From UBA2040 sp041674745 (lineage in GTDB: Bacteria; Bacteroidota; Bacteroidia; Flavobacteriales_D; Crocinitomicaceae): DNA of 64,000 nt. Positions within the stretch are counted from its first letter, which is position 1. Every line of letters starts with the position of its first letter. This document shows, piece by piece, positions 41,355 through 49,331 of this stretch. The position numbers and the translations under genes were made by a program. A model generated the notes under the pieces. That model saw nothing but the letters and a program-made list of their open reading frames with translations, made no database searches and had not been told where the DNA came from. The stretch is from NCBI GenBank assembly GCA_041674745.1, contig JBAYVD010000008.1, positions 62,001 through 126,000 on the forward strand. Reading direction: 5' to 3'.

Positions 41355-41714
41355 TTGAGTAAAATAGCTGAATTTCAATTAACAAAGCTCTACTACAGCA
41401 TTGGCGAAGTAGCGGATATGTTTGATGTAAACGCATCACTAATACGGTTTTGGGAAAAAGAATTCACCATTATCAAACCGAAAAAGAACAAAAAAGGCAA
41501 CCGTTTATTTACACCCAAAGATATTCTAAACTTTAACAAGATTTACAATTTGGTAAAAGAACAAGGTTACACCTTGGAAGGCGCCAAATTAGCCTTGAAA
41601 GCAGAACCCGAAACGATTCCTACTCCTCTACCCGTTCCCTCCGCACAACACGATCACGCTGAACTGATTGCTCGTTTGGAAAAGGTAAAGATGAAGTTGT
41701 TGGGGATGAAGTAA
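41355..41714 (+). CDS. MerR-family transcriptional regulator
   Basis: 119 residues using a TTG start at 41355; no ATG precedes the conserved domain. The N-terminal winged helix KLYYSIGEVADMFDVNASLIRFWEKEFTIIKPKKNKKGNRLFTPKDIL is a complete MerR DNA-binding module. A short coiled-coil tail follows (LEGAKLALK, then about 40 residues). There is no effector domain with metal-binding Cys. Such short MerR proteins are common single-domain regulators in Bacteroidota. It is divergent from the peptidase gene and is the last core-type gene before the AT-rich island. Confidence 0.88.
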   Translation: MSKIAEFQLTKLYYSIGEVADMFDVNASLIRFWEKEFTIIKPKKNKKGNRLFTPKDILNFNKIYNLVKEQGYTLEGAKLALKAEPETIPTPLPVPSAQHDHAELIARLEKVKMKLLGMK

Positions 41715-41794
41715 AGGGATTTTGTGTTGGATATAGGAAGGGAATAATTCCTATGGGGATTAGTTAATTGTTGGTGACCATCTGAAAATTTAAC

Positions 41795-42658
41795 ATGGCA
41801 ATTCAAGATAAGATTACACAAATTTGGGTTAAAGTGACTGGCAAGAGAATCAACCCAGACAATTTTGAATGGCTAATTGGCCCAATTGGAAATAGAAAAA
41901 TAATTAAAGACAAATTCATTACAGAATTATCAGATAAGGGCAATTTGACTATCATTAAAAACGAGCCAAACTCGGGTTTACTTGAACGAATCGAACAAAT
42001 TGGAATTTCTACTGATGAAAAAAGCCGTTTAAACAAAAAAGTTGTGGATTTCTATGAACATACTTCGAACTACGATTTTGAAATTTGGTCAGAATGGAAG
42101 GGTATATTTAAGCCATTTGGCAAATTACTTTCTTTACTTTTCAGCAAGCGACTTCAACAACTTAACTTACCATTAAATTCGATTGATACAGCAAAAGGAT
42201 TAAAAAGCGAAATAATCCAGCTCAAATCCAAAGTAACTAACAAAACGATTTGGACAATTTGGTATAGAATTATCAAAAGTACAAACGACGTGATTTATTC
42301 GGGGATTTATACGACCTGCCTAAACCCAAAACATGAAATGCCATTATTAAAGGTGATTTTCCCACTTCCAAATGGAAATGCATCTGTTATTATGACGAAG
42401 AAAATTGAAAAAGATGGTGCACTTTTGCTGAGTTCAGATGGCAAAAAGTTTGGAGATCATGGTTTCTATTTCACACTAACGGACGGTAAAGGAAAATACT
42501 GGGCGAAATTTGTCAAATCAATGCATGAATGGATAAGAGTTTATGAAGACGACGAAAATGTGTTGAGAGCTGATCATAACCTAAACTTTTATGGAATAAG
42601 ATTTTTAAATTTACATTACAAAATGAGTGTTAAAAACAGTCGCCAACAAGCAGTATAA
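41795..42658 (+). CDS. Hypothetical protein, first gene of the AT-rich island
   Basis: 287 residues, no signal peptide and no membrane helix. I recognise no family. The protein is rich in Lys, Ile and Trp (IWSEWKGIFKPFGKLL, TIWTIWYRIIKSTND). The C-terminal half contains a beta-rich stretch (VIFPLPNGNASVIMTKKIEKDGALLLSSDGKKFGDHGFYF, read in part) and ends HNLNFYGIRFLNLHYKMS. Base and codon use are visibly more AT-rich than in core neighbours, which fits horizontal transfer. Its stop codon lies inside an inverted repeat at 42650-42682. Confidence 0.65.
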   Translation: MAIQDKITQIWVKVTGKRINPDNFEWLIGPIGNRKIIKDKFITELSDKGNLTIIKNEPNSGLLERIEQIGISTDEKSRLNKKVVDFYEHTSNYDFEIWSEWKGIFKPFGKLLSLLFSKRLQQLNLPLNSIDTAKGLKSEIIQLKSKVTNKTIWTIWYRIIKSTNDVIYSGIYTTCLNPKHEMPLLKVIFPLPNGNASVIMTKKIEKDGALLLSSDGKKFGDHGFYFTLTDGKGKYWAKFVKSMHEWIRVYEDDENVLRADHNLNFYGIRFLNLHYKMSVKNSRQQAV

Positions 42659-42682
42659 ACCCACTTCGTCGGGCTATACTGC
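42650..42682 (+). repeat. Inverted repeat at the end of the hypothetical gene
   Basis: GCAGTATA and TATACTGC pair perfectly, and the pairing extends inward through CCC/GGG around a TTCG-type loop. The stop codon sits in the left arm. It could be a terminator-like hairpin, but no T-run follows, or a cassette-end fold. Confidence 0.6.
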
Positions 42683-42730
42683 TATCTTAGTTTATCGTGT
42701 AACATATTCTGAAATTGAACTTTTACTTTC

Positions 42731-43531
42731 ATGAAAGTATTTTTTTTTAATTTATTCTTGAGTTTAACTTTTAGTTTAACTGGGTTAACCCAACTTGACG
42801 TGGAAACTTTTATTAGTCGAGGAATAGAAGATATGGAGTTAGACTACTTTTTTACGGCCGAATATTACTTCAACAAAGCAATTGAATTGGATAGTTCATG
42901 TGCGGATGCGTTTTTCTATCGTGGATTAACTTATGCAAAAGGCGCGAGAGCTGATCGTTGGGATCCTGCAATAAGAGATTTTTCAATTTGTATAGAATTA
43001 GATTCTACAAAAAATTATTCGGAAGCATACTATTCTGTTGGAACTCACATGACGTATTACGTCGAACGTTTCAATAAAAGAAATCCAAGTGACAGTCTTT
43101 CTGAATTTGAAATAAAAGAAAAGGCCTCGTACTTTCTCAAAAAGTCCTATTATTTAAAACCAAGTGAAACATTATTGTTGAACGTTTTATTTTGGCACAC
43201 ATTTTATGGATATAACTTTGTTGCTATCGATTTATTAACAGAGGAACTCATCAAAGACGAAAATAACATCAAACTGCTAAAAAGAAAAGGGCAAATATTA
43301 CTTTCTTTATACAAATATGATGAAGCACTTAATGTTTTTGATAAACTGATAAAATTGAATAGACAAGATGCTGAAAGTTACTATTATAATGCAATAATTA
43401 TGCAGGAAAAAGCAAATATGGATGCAAATCTAACTTTGGACAAAAAGGTATATTGTAAAAACCTTAAGAAAGCTAAGAAATTTGGTTTTGAAATACAGGA
43501 ATACCTGTGCAAAGATTGTGGAATAAAATAA
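42731..43531 (+). CDS. Exported TPR protein
   Basis: 266 residues with a signal peptide (MKVFFFNLFLSLTFSLTGLTQ). TPR units follow, for example YFFTAEYYFNKAIELDSSCADAFFYRGLTYAKGAR near residues 38-72 and ALNVFDKLIKLNRQDAESYYYNAIIM near 199-224. It ends in a Cys-containing tail (YLCKDCGIK) that could bind metal or form a disulfide. TPR proteins are scaffolds. Several similar exported TPR proteins occur in the window (2271, 58005) but they are not close relatives. It belongs to the AT-rich same-strand array. Confidence 0.72.
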   Translation: MKVFFFNLFLSLTFSLTGLTQLDVETFISRGIEDMELDYFFTAEYYFNKAIELDSSCADAFFYRGLTYAKGARADRWDPAIRDFSICIELDSTKNYSEAYYSVGTHMTYYVERFNKRNPSDSLSEFEIKEKASYFLKKSYYLKPSETLLLNVLFWHTFYGYNFVAIDLLTEELIKDENNIKLLKRKGQILLSLYKYDEALNVFDKLIKLNRQDAESYYYNAIIMQEKANMDANLTLDKKVYCKNLKKAKKFGFEIQEYLCKDCGIK

Positions 43532-43590
43532 AGGATTGCTAACATTATGTATGTTTCATAGACAAAGTTGTGGAGAATTAGAAAAGTTGA

Positions 43591-43642
43591 TCTGTATTTG
43601 CCAAAGCGTCTGCGCGAAGCAGCACCGAAGGTAAATCACAGA
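43591..43642 (+). repeat. Imperfect fold-back element between island genes
   Basis: TCTGTATTTGCC pairs with GGTAAATCACAGA (one bulge, one mismatch), enclosing a smaller stem CTGC/GCAG with loop GCGAA. The interior is GC-rich in contrast to the AT-rich surroundings. It lies in a 251-base gap (43532-43782) with no other recognisable content. Its folded outline recalls recombination-site hairpins, without known attC core sequences. Confidence 0.5.
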
Positions 43643-43782
43643 TTTGGCTTTTTGAAAAATAAAAACAAAATGCGGTGAGTTGGCTAACTACCCTTATAAG
43701 AATCGGAAGGAAAGTTTGTATTCGTCTATCAGCTACGACAACATACTCTGTGCGTAAAAGAAAACCACATTACAATTAATCA

Positions 43783-44070
43783 TTGTTCAAAACATTGAAA
43801 GCTATAGCATACTTAATAGAATTCATAAACTGGCTCAAAATTGCTCTTTCCCCTACTTTGATTGGAGGAATTGTCGGGGTATTAATTTACTTTAGTTATC
43901 CTAACCTCGTTGGATTAGCCATCGGTGTATTTTTTGGTTTGGCAGGGTTCGTTTTGGGTCTAATCTGGGCAACAAGAACCTGGAAGAGAAAAGGAACAAC
44001 AAATTTTATGTCGAACGTGCACGCGAGTCCAGATATTGATGAATTACTCAAACCAAAAAAAGATGATTGA
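43783..44070 (+). CDS. Small membrane protein A of a duplicated pair
   Basis: 95 residues, apparently using a TTG start at 43783. Two hydrophobic helices: about 22-38 (ALSPTLIGGIVGVLIYF) and 43-63 (GLAIGVFFGLAGFVLGLIWA, in part). A basic stretch (TRTWKRKGTT) and a polar C-terminus follow (SPDIDELLKPKKDD). No family is recognised. It overlaps the following small gene by eight bases (ATGATTGA), so translation is coupled. A truncated and frameshifted copy of its second half lies at 45640-45775. Confidence 0.65.
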   Translation: MFKTLKAIAYLIEFINWLKIALSPTLIGGIVGVLIYFSYPNLVGLAIGVFFGLAGFVLGLIWATRTWKRKGTTNFMSNVHASPDIDELLKPKKDD

Positions 44071-44263
44071 CGACCAAAAGGGCAGTTGGAAAGGTAAACT
44101 CTGGGCATTGTTTTTGGTATGGCCTTTTTTCATTTGTACTGCATTGGCTCATTTTAAGGTTGAAAAGGCAAATTCCCTTGAATGGATCTTTGCGATAACG
44201 CTAGGATGTTCAAGCATTCTGTGGATTTACGTATTGATTAGAACGATTAAAAAGTTGAAATGA
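44063..44263 (+). CDS. Small membrane protein B of a duplicated pair (copy 1)
   Basis: 66 residues from the ATG at 44063. This start (MIDDQKGSWKG) is supported by the second copy at 45766, which begins at the same place. Two membrane helices: about 11-27 (LWALFLVWPFFICTALA) and 40-60 (IFAITLGCSSILWIYVLIRT). It ends in basic residues (IKKLK). Family unknown. The pattern of two overlapping tiny membrane proteins resembles immunity, toxin-type or accessory transport components, but nothing decides among these. Confidence 0.68.
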   Translation: MIDDQKGSWKGKLWALFLVWPFFICTALAHFKVEKANSLEWIFAITLGCSSILWIYVLIRTIKKLK

Positions 44264-44333
44264 TATCCAAAAAAAGCCTACTTAATCATTTTTGTGTATT
44301 TTAGTACTTGCCTAATTGAAGTGAAAAAGACAA

Positions 44334-45563
44334 ATGGATCACAAAAGAATATGTAAACTGAGAACAGATGAAAGTAGAATCTACTTTTTGACTCTTCTGT
44401 CATTTTTAATATTCCATTTTTCCTGTTACACTCAAATTGTATGCTCCGAATTCACCATCACCGGAACAACTCCTGATTTTTATGTAACATCCCAAGGCAG
44501 TAGTTGCACAATCTCACCTATTCCAGTTGGACAAGTCTATTGGACAAATACATCTATAAATGGTTTCCCAAATGGATTCATTAAACACACCTTTAATAAT
44601 CCACAAACGAATGTGTCAATTTGGTACACTATTGTAAACGATGATGACTTTGGTACTATTGATGTTAATGGAGGTGGGGTAGTTTCTCTCAGCCTTGTCT
44701 CAGGTTGTGCTAATTTATCAGGTAATATTTTAGGTCCATACACTGGATCGGGATTTTATGGAGACATTTTGGTTAATATACAATCAACTGCACCTTTTAC
44801 AGAAGTTACCATTGTAAATACCGGTGGTCGTAGTGGGCAAGTTTCTGGAGATTGCAATTCTGTTATAATTCATTCAAATAGCCCTTGTTCTATTGATCTA
44901 GGTAAGGACACAACCTTGTGTAAAAATGAGACTTTAACGCTTGACGCAACAACTGCAAACGCAACTTATTTGTGGCAAGACAATTCAATTAACCCAACTT
45001 TCAATGTTTTTCAGCAAGGAACTTATTGGGTGGAGGTTACAGTAGACAGCTGCAGTTCAACAGATACAATCGTCGTTGATTATATTCCATTGCCAATTAT
45101 TAACCTAGATAATTATACCTCAATATGTCAAGGAGAAACTTTAACACTTGACGTATCAACTTCTAATGCAAGTTATTTGTGGCAAAATAATTCAAACAAC
45201 CCATTTTTCAATGTCACCGAGTCAGGAACCTATTGGGTAGAAGTAACCGTAAATGGTTGCAGTTCAAAATCAGTAATACTAGTAGATGAATACTGTGAAA
45301 CAATTCTAGAAATTCCGAATGTTTTCACACCTAACAATGATGGGGTAAATGATTTGTTTGTCCCTTTAATCAGTAAAGGAATTGTTTCAATGAATTCTGT
45401 TATTGTAAATAGGTGGGGAAATAAAATATTTGAAAACAATAAGCTTTTAATTGAATGGGATGGAAAAGATGTTAGTGATGGAACCTACTTTTGGATTATT
45501 AATTACACGGATATAAACGGAGTAAAAAGTAGTTTAACTGGATATGTAACGATACTTAAATGA
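44334..45563 (+). CDS. Secreted protein with Ig-like repeats and type B (gliding-motility) type IX sorting domain
   Basis: 409 residues. A signal-like hydrophobic stretch is at about 17-34 (YFLTLLSFLIFHFSC) after a 16-residue charged leader, so the true start could be later. Then comes a beta-rich domain (about 40-180) resembling adhesin-type folds, two tandem repeats (DTTLCKNETLTLDATTANATYLW and TSICQGETLTLDVSTSNASYLW, in part), and the CHU_C-type signal: IPNVFTPNNDGVNDLF near 330, VIVNRWGNKIFE near 355, DGTYFWIINYTD near 382. Cargo with type B signals is usually attached to the cell surface. It is flanked by both copies of the small membrane-protein pair. Confidence 0.87.
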   Translation: MDHKRICKLRTDESRIYFLTLLSFLIFHFSCYTQIVCSEFTITGTTPDFYVTSQGSSCTISPIPVGQVYWTNTSINGFPNGFIKHTFNNPQTNVSIWYTIVNDDDFGTIDVNGGGVVSLSLVSGCANLSGNILGPYTGSGFYGDILVNIQSTAPFTEVTIVNTGGRSGQVSGDCNSVIIHSNSPCSIDLGKDTTLCKNETLTLDATTANATYLWQDNSINPTFNVFQQGTYWVEVTVDSCSSTDTIVVDYIPLPIINLDNYTSICQGETLTLDVSTSNASYLWQNNSNNPFFNVTESGTYWVEVTVNGCSSKSVILVDEYCETILEIPNVFTPNNDGVNDLFVPLISKGIVSMNSVIVNRWGNKIFENNKLLIEWDGKDVSDGTYFWIINYTDINGVKSSLTGYVTILK

Positions 45564-45639
45564 TAAAAGAAACACAAACAAAAATTTATTAAACCACATT
45601 CTACTTTAAAATTAAAAATAAACCAATTCCAATTAATTT

Positions 45640-45775
45640 GGTTTGGCCAGGTTCGTATTGGTTGTGATCTGGGCAACAAGAACCTGGAGGAGAAAAGGAA
45701 CAAAAATTTTATACCGAACGTACAGGCGAGTCTAGATATTGATGGATTAATCAAACAAAAAAAAGATGATTGACG
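45640..45775 (+). pseudogene. Decayed copy of small membrane protein A
   Basis: The sequence matches 43935-44070 closely but lacks the first half of the gene. Compared with the intact copy, one base is missing in the A-rich run near 45701-45706. The frame then meets TAG at 45733. The end (AAAAAAAGATGATTGA) again overlaps the start of the second membrane gene. It is thus a 5'-truncated, frameshifted duplicate. Confidence 0.8.
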
Positions 45776-45963
45776 ACCAACAGGGCAGTTGGAAAGGTTT
45801 ACTCTGGGTATTGTTTTTGATATGGCCTTTTTTCATTTATGCAACATTAGCCCATGTTAAGTTTGAAGAGGCAAATTTCCTTGAATGGATCTTTGCGATA
45901 ACGCTAGGATGTTTAAGCATTCTTTGGATTTACGTATTGATTAGAACGATTAAAAAGTTTTAG
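45766..45963 (+). CDS. Small membrane protein B, copy 2
   Basis: 65 residues; about nine in ten bases are the same as in the copy at 44063. The reading frame and both membrane helices are kept (LWVLFLIWPFFIYATLA, IFAITLGCLSILWIYVLIRT), and it ends IKKF. Its partner A is destroyed upstream. Either copy B is under selection alone or the duplication is recent. A start context is still present within the remnant of A. Function unknown. Confidence 0.62.
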   Translation: MIDDQQGSWKGLLWVLFLIWPFFIYATLAHVKFEEANFLEWIFAITLGCLSILWIYVLIRTIKKF

Positions 45964-46069
45964 TATACCGTTACCTAAAACCCATAATCAAGTAAACCTT
46001 GCCGTTTTTAAGTATTTTAGCCTGTAAGTTAACTACAGCATTCAAAAACTAACATCGTTTCAGCAGTCT

Positions 46070-46708
46070 ATGAAAATTTATTGTATTAGTGGATTAGGCG
46101 CAGACAAAAGAGTTTTCAATTATTTGACTCTTGATGCTGAGCTAATTTCTATTGACTGGATAATTCCAAATGATAAAGAAACAATTGAATCCTACGCCCA
46201 GCGACTGATTGAAATCTATCAATTAGACCAAGAAAACGATTTTGCAATTTTGGGTGTTAGCTTTGGCGGACTGGTCGCTGTTGAGATTAGCAAACGTATT
46301 CAACCAGGATTGACAATACTGATTTCATCGGTCGAAACAAAAAACGAACTGAACAGTCTCCTCAAACTAGTAGGTAAAACCAAGATTTTAAACGTAGTTC
46401 CGAACCAAGCTTTTAACCCTCCCAAACTTTTATCACATTTTCTTTTTGGCACCAAAAATAAAGTATTACTCAATTCCATTTTGCACGACACAGACTTAAA
46501 ATTTGCGAAATGGTGTGTGAAGGAATTGGTGAATTGGAAAAATGAAACTCGCTTAAACAATGTTTTAAAAATTAGTGGCACCCGCGACAAACTGCTTCGA
46601 TCAAAGGATAAAAATGCAGTTTTAGTTGACAAAGGTGAGCATTTCATGATTGTGGATCGAGCAAGTGAAATTAGCCAAATAATTAATTTGAAATTGAATG
46701 AGATTTAA
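46070..46708 (+). CDS. Alpha/beta hydrolase
   Basis: 212 residues, no signal peptide. The compact hydrolase layout is clear: MKIYCISGLGADKRVF (oxyanion strand), the nucleophile elbow ILGVSFGGLVAVE near residues 61-73 with Ser65, the acid in ISGTRDKLL near 168-176, and the His in KGEHFMIVD near 187-195. It lacks a large lid. The substrate may be an ester, thioester or lactone; nothing narrower is supported. It is in the AT-rich same-strand array. A 100-base gap before it holds no gene. Confidence 0.82.
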   Translation: MKIYCISGLGADKRVFNYLTLDAELISIDWIIPNDKETIESYAQRLIEIYQLDQENDFAILGVSFGGLVAVEISKRIQPGLTILISSVETKNELNSLLKLVGKTKILNVVPNQAFNPPKLLSHFLFGTKNKVLLNSILHDTDLKFAKWCVKELVNWKNETRLNNVLKISGTRDKLLRSKDKNAVLVDKGEHFMIVDRASEISQIINLKLNEI

Positions 46709-46764
46709 TAAGAAGCGGGAGGTTACGCTCAAGCAAATTTTAATTTGGCTGCTAATCTGTTTTT

Positions 46765-46959
46765 TTGAGTTATTTAATACTTGCAATTCTAAATATAAGT
46801 AATGAAGACCTCTACAATTGGGATCTGAAACTAATATTTGAACAAGGAGGTTTGTTCAATTTTTTTGCTTTTCTAGCCCTTATTCTATGGCTTTTAGCCA
46901 ATTTATTATTTTTAATAAGAGGACTCTATTTAATTATTAATAACCTAAAACGAGAATAG
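46765..46959 (+). CDS. Possible small membrane protein at the island end
   Basis: 64 residues from a TTG codon. One strong hydrophobic stretch at about 29-58 (LFNFFAFLALILWLLANLLFLIRGLYLIIN, read in part) is followed by a basic end (NLKRE). No family is recognised and no ATG start exists. It could be a real small membrane protein or the 3' remnant of a longer gene. It is the last reading frame before the convergent aroB. A short inverted repeat ATCGC/GCGAT lies just after its stop at 46963-46980. Confidence 0.35.
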   Translation: MSYLILAILNISNEDLYNWDLKLIFEQGGLFNFFAFLALILWLLANLLFLIRGLYLIINNLKRE

Positions 46960-47017
46960 AACATCGCAATAACTCGCGATATACTCCGCAGCAAATAGCG
47001 CTCCTATAATTGCTTGC

Positions 47018-48076
47018 TTACCCCAAAACCCTACACCCCTCCTTCACAACTTCCAAATCCACCGCAACATCCCAATCGGCTTGACCAATTCCTGTCAGCA
47101 AAGTAAACCGTAGTTGATCATCGAGTCGTTTTTTGTCTTGACGCATGAGTTGCATCCATTCGTCGAGCGATGTGGTTGCAAATGAGCGAAATGGATACAT
47201 TTTTCGGAGACAATTTTCTATTCGCTGAAATTCTTCTGTGGTAATCAGCTGCAACAACTCGGAGATTTTCGCTTCTGCGAGCATGCCATGCGCCACCGCC
47301 AAACCGTGATCCATGGGTGTTTCCGAATTCAAAAGTGAACCTTCGATGGCATGACCGATCGTATGACCAAAATTCAACAACTTTCTTCTTCCCGATTCTG
47401 TTGGGTCGGATTCCACGATTTCGCTTTTGATGTGCAAGGAACGAGCAATCCATTCCTCGGGTATGGCTGCGCCCGAAACATATTTTTCAATTTGTTCGAA
47501 ATGGTTTTTATCGGCGATCAAACCGTGCTTCAGCATTTCTGCCAAGCCATTTTGAATTTCGGTTTGAGGCAAGGTCTCAAGAAAAGCGGGATCTACATAT
47601 ACTTTTTTTGGCAGCGAAAAGGCGCCAATTTGATTTTTGTACGGTCCCATGTCCACGCCCGTTTTTCCACCAATCGATGCGTCGACCATGCCTAACAAAG
47701 AAGTGGGAATATAGATACAATCCATGCCGCGTTTGTACAAAGCAGCAATAAAACCGCCCATGTCGCAGACCATTCCGCCGCCAAGACAAATGAACAAATC
47801 GTTTCGGCTAAATTCGTAATCTGTCAAGCTTTCCCAAACGGACGTGCAGATATCGAGCGTTTTGTTCTCCTCGCCTGCTGGAATTTCAATGATTTCCGCT
47901 GCTTCCAATCCATCGATAAAATTGATTAAAACCGGCAAGCAATTTTCTACCGTATGGCTATCAACGAGTACAATTTTCTTCCGATTTCCGTAGATTTCTG
48001 TCAAGAGTTTTCCCAAGCCAGAACCGCTCAAATCGCCAATAAGTACTTCGGTTTGCAAATTGAAAAATGCTTCCAT
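47018..48076 (-). CDS. aroB: 3-dehydroquinate synthase
   Basis: 352 residues, full length. The NAD-binding and active-site segments are clear: LGGGMVCDMGGFIAALYKRG near residues 98-117, PTSLLGMVDASIGGKTGVDMG near 123-143, the zinc-binding Glu region NGLAEMLKHGLI near 176-187, and the His pair in LLNFGHTIGHAIEG near 232-245 and DHGLAVAHGM near 256. It converts DAHP to 3-dehydroquinate, step two of the shikimate pathway in the cytoplasm. No other aro gene is in the window. It is divergent from proline dehydrogenase by 79 bases. Confidence 0.97.
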   Translation of the reverse strand: MEAFFNLQTEVLIGDLSGSGLGKLLTEIYGNRKKIVLVDSHTVENCLPVLINFIDGLEAAEIIEIPAGEENKTLDICTSVWESLTDYEFSRNDLFICLGGGMVCDMGGFIAALYKRGMDCIYIPTSLLGMVDASIGGKTGVDMGPYKNQIGAFSLPKKVYVDPAFLETLPQTEIQNGLAEMLKHGLIADKNHFEQIEKYVSGAAIPEEWIARSLHIKSEIVESDPTESGRRKLLNFGHTIGHAIEGSLLNSETPMDHGLAVAHGMLAEAKISELLQLITTEEFQRIENCLRKMYPFRSFATTSLDEWMQLMRQDKKRLDDQLRFTLLTGIGQADWDVAVDLEVVKEGCRVLG

Positions 48077-48143
48077 TGAAAAAAGATTTATTCACAAAAG
48101 TAACAAAGCTTTGCTTTCCTGTTTCGGATACGAAAAAACAGAT

Positions 48144-48151
48144 TAATTTTG
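48144..48151 (+). promoter_or_regulatory. -7 element of proline dehydrogenase, abutting the start
   Basis: TAATTTTG matches TAnnTTTG and ends only four bases before the ATG at 48156, so the transcript would be leaderless or nearly so. Confidence 0.5.
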
Positions 48152-48155
48152 CTTT

Positions 48156-49331
48156 ATGATTTCTTTCAACAATACCGAAGTTGCCTTCAAAAGCAAGAGC
48201 GACAAAGATTTGAAACGAGCGTATCGTTTGTTCAAAATTGTGGGTGTACCTTTATTGGTAAAAATGGGGAAACCCTTGACCAATTTCGCCATTGCCGCGC
48301 ATTTGCCGATTAAAGGAATTATCAAAAGCACGATTTTTAAACAATTTTGTGGCGGAGAAACGGTCTCAGAATGTGAGGGAAAAATAAACGAATTGGCCGA
48401 TTCTGGGATTGGTACAATTTTGGACTATTCCGTGGAAGGAAAAGTCAAAGAAGCCGATTTTGATGCATCCGTCAATGAAATCATTTCTGCCATCGACAAA
48501 GGATTCAACAACCCAAAAATTCCCTTTGGGGTTTTCAAAGTAACGGGGATTTGCCGTTTTGGATTGTTGGAACGCATCAATGAATCGTGGGAAAACCTCA
48601 ACGCACAAGAACAAGCCGAATACGACCGTTTGCGTGCACGCATTGAAAAAATCGCTAGCCACGGTTTTAGCAAAAAAACACCGGTATTCATCGATGCGGA
48701 AGAAACCTGGATTCAGGATGGAATTGACCGCATTTGCTATGAATTGATGGAGAAATACAACCAGGAAACGGCTATTATATACAATACACTTCAAATCTAC
48801 CGTCACGACCGCTTGGAGCATTTGAAAAATGAAACGGTTATTGCCAAAGAAAAAGGCTACAAATTGGGTATCAAATTGGTGCGCGGCGCTTACATGGAAA
48901 AAGAACGTGAACGAGCAATGGAGAAAAAATATCCTTCTCCCATTCAAAAAGACAAAGCCGCTACCGACGCAGATTTCAATGCTGCTTTGGTTTGGATGAC
49001 CGATCATTTGGACACAATTTCCTTCTGCGCTGGCTCGCACAATGAAGACAGCAACTTGCTTTTGACACAATTGATGGCAGAAAAAGGAATTGCGGCGGAC
49101 GATAAACGTGTTTATTTCGCTCAATTGTTGGGCATGTCCGATCACATTTCCTACAATCTAGCACACAGCCACTACAATGTGGCAAAGTATGTTCCTTACG
49201 GTCCAATCAATGAAGTTTTGCCTTATCTGTTGCGACGTGCCGACGAAAATACCTCCGTCGCAGGTCAAACCGGTCGTGAATTGACATTAATCATTCAAGA
49301 AACCAAACGAAGAAAGTCGCTCTCAAAATGA
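48156..49331 (+). CDS. Proline dehydrogenase (monofunctional)
   Basis: 391 residues. This is the FAD-dependent TIM barrel of PutA/PRODH without the P5C dehydrogenase domain. Marks are TILDYSVEGK near residue 89, PVFIDAEETW near 181, AIIYNTLQIYRHDRLEHL near 206, LGIKLVRGAYMEKERERA near 235, and the substrate-binding YGPINEVLPYLLRRADENTS near 349-368. It oxidises proline to pyrroline-5-carboxylate at the inner membrane and passes electrons to quinone. The last four bases overlap the rhomboid-like gene (ATGA), so the two are translated together. Confidence 0.95.
   Translation: MISFNNTEVAFKSKSDKDLKRAYRLFKIVGVPLLVKMGKPLTNFAIAAHLPIKGIIKSTIFKQFCGGETVSECEGKINELADSGIGTILDYSVEGKVKEADFDASVNEIISAIDKGFNNPKIPFGVFKVTGICRFGLLERINESWENLNAQEQAEYDRLRARIEKIASHGFSKKTPVFIDAEETWIQDGIDRICYELMEKYNQETAIIYNTLQIYRHDRLEHLKNETVIAKEKGYKLGIKLVRGAYMEKERERAMEKKYPSPIQKDKAATDADFNAALVWMTDHLDTISFCAGSHNEDSNLLLTQLMAEKGIAADDKRVYFAQLLGMSDHISYNLAHSHYNVAKYVPYGPINEVLPYLLRRADENTSVAGQTGRELTLIIQETKRRKSLSK

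Noticed and set aside
45600..45640. Extension of the duplication upstream of 45640
   Set aside because: Before this point the sequence no longer matches the region upstream of 43935; only a few bases agree by chance.
43532..46980. Classical integron attC sites
   Set aside because: The fold-back elements lack the GTTRRRY-type core and no integrase gene is present, so I call them only inverted repeats.
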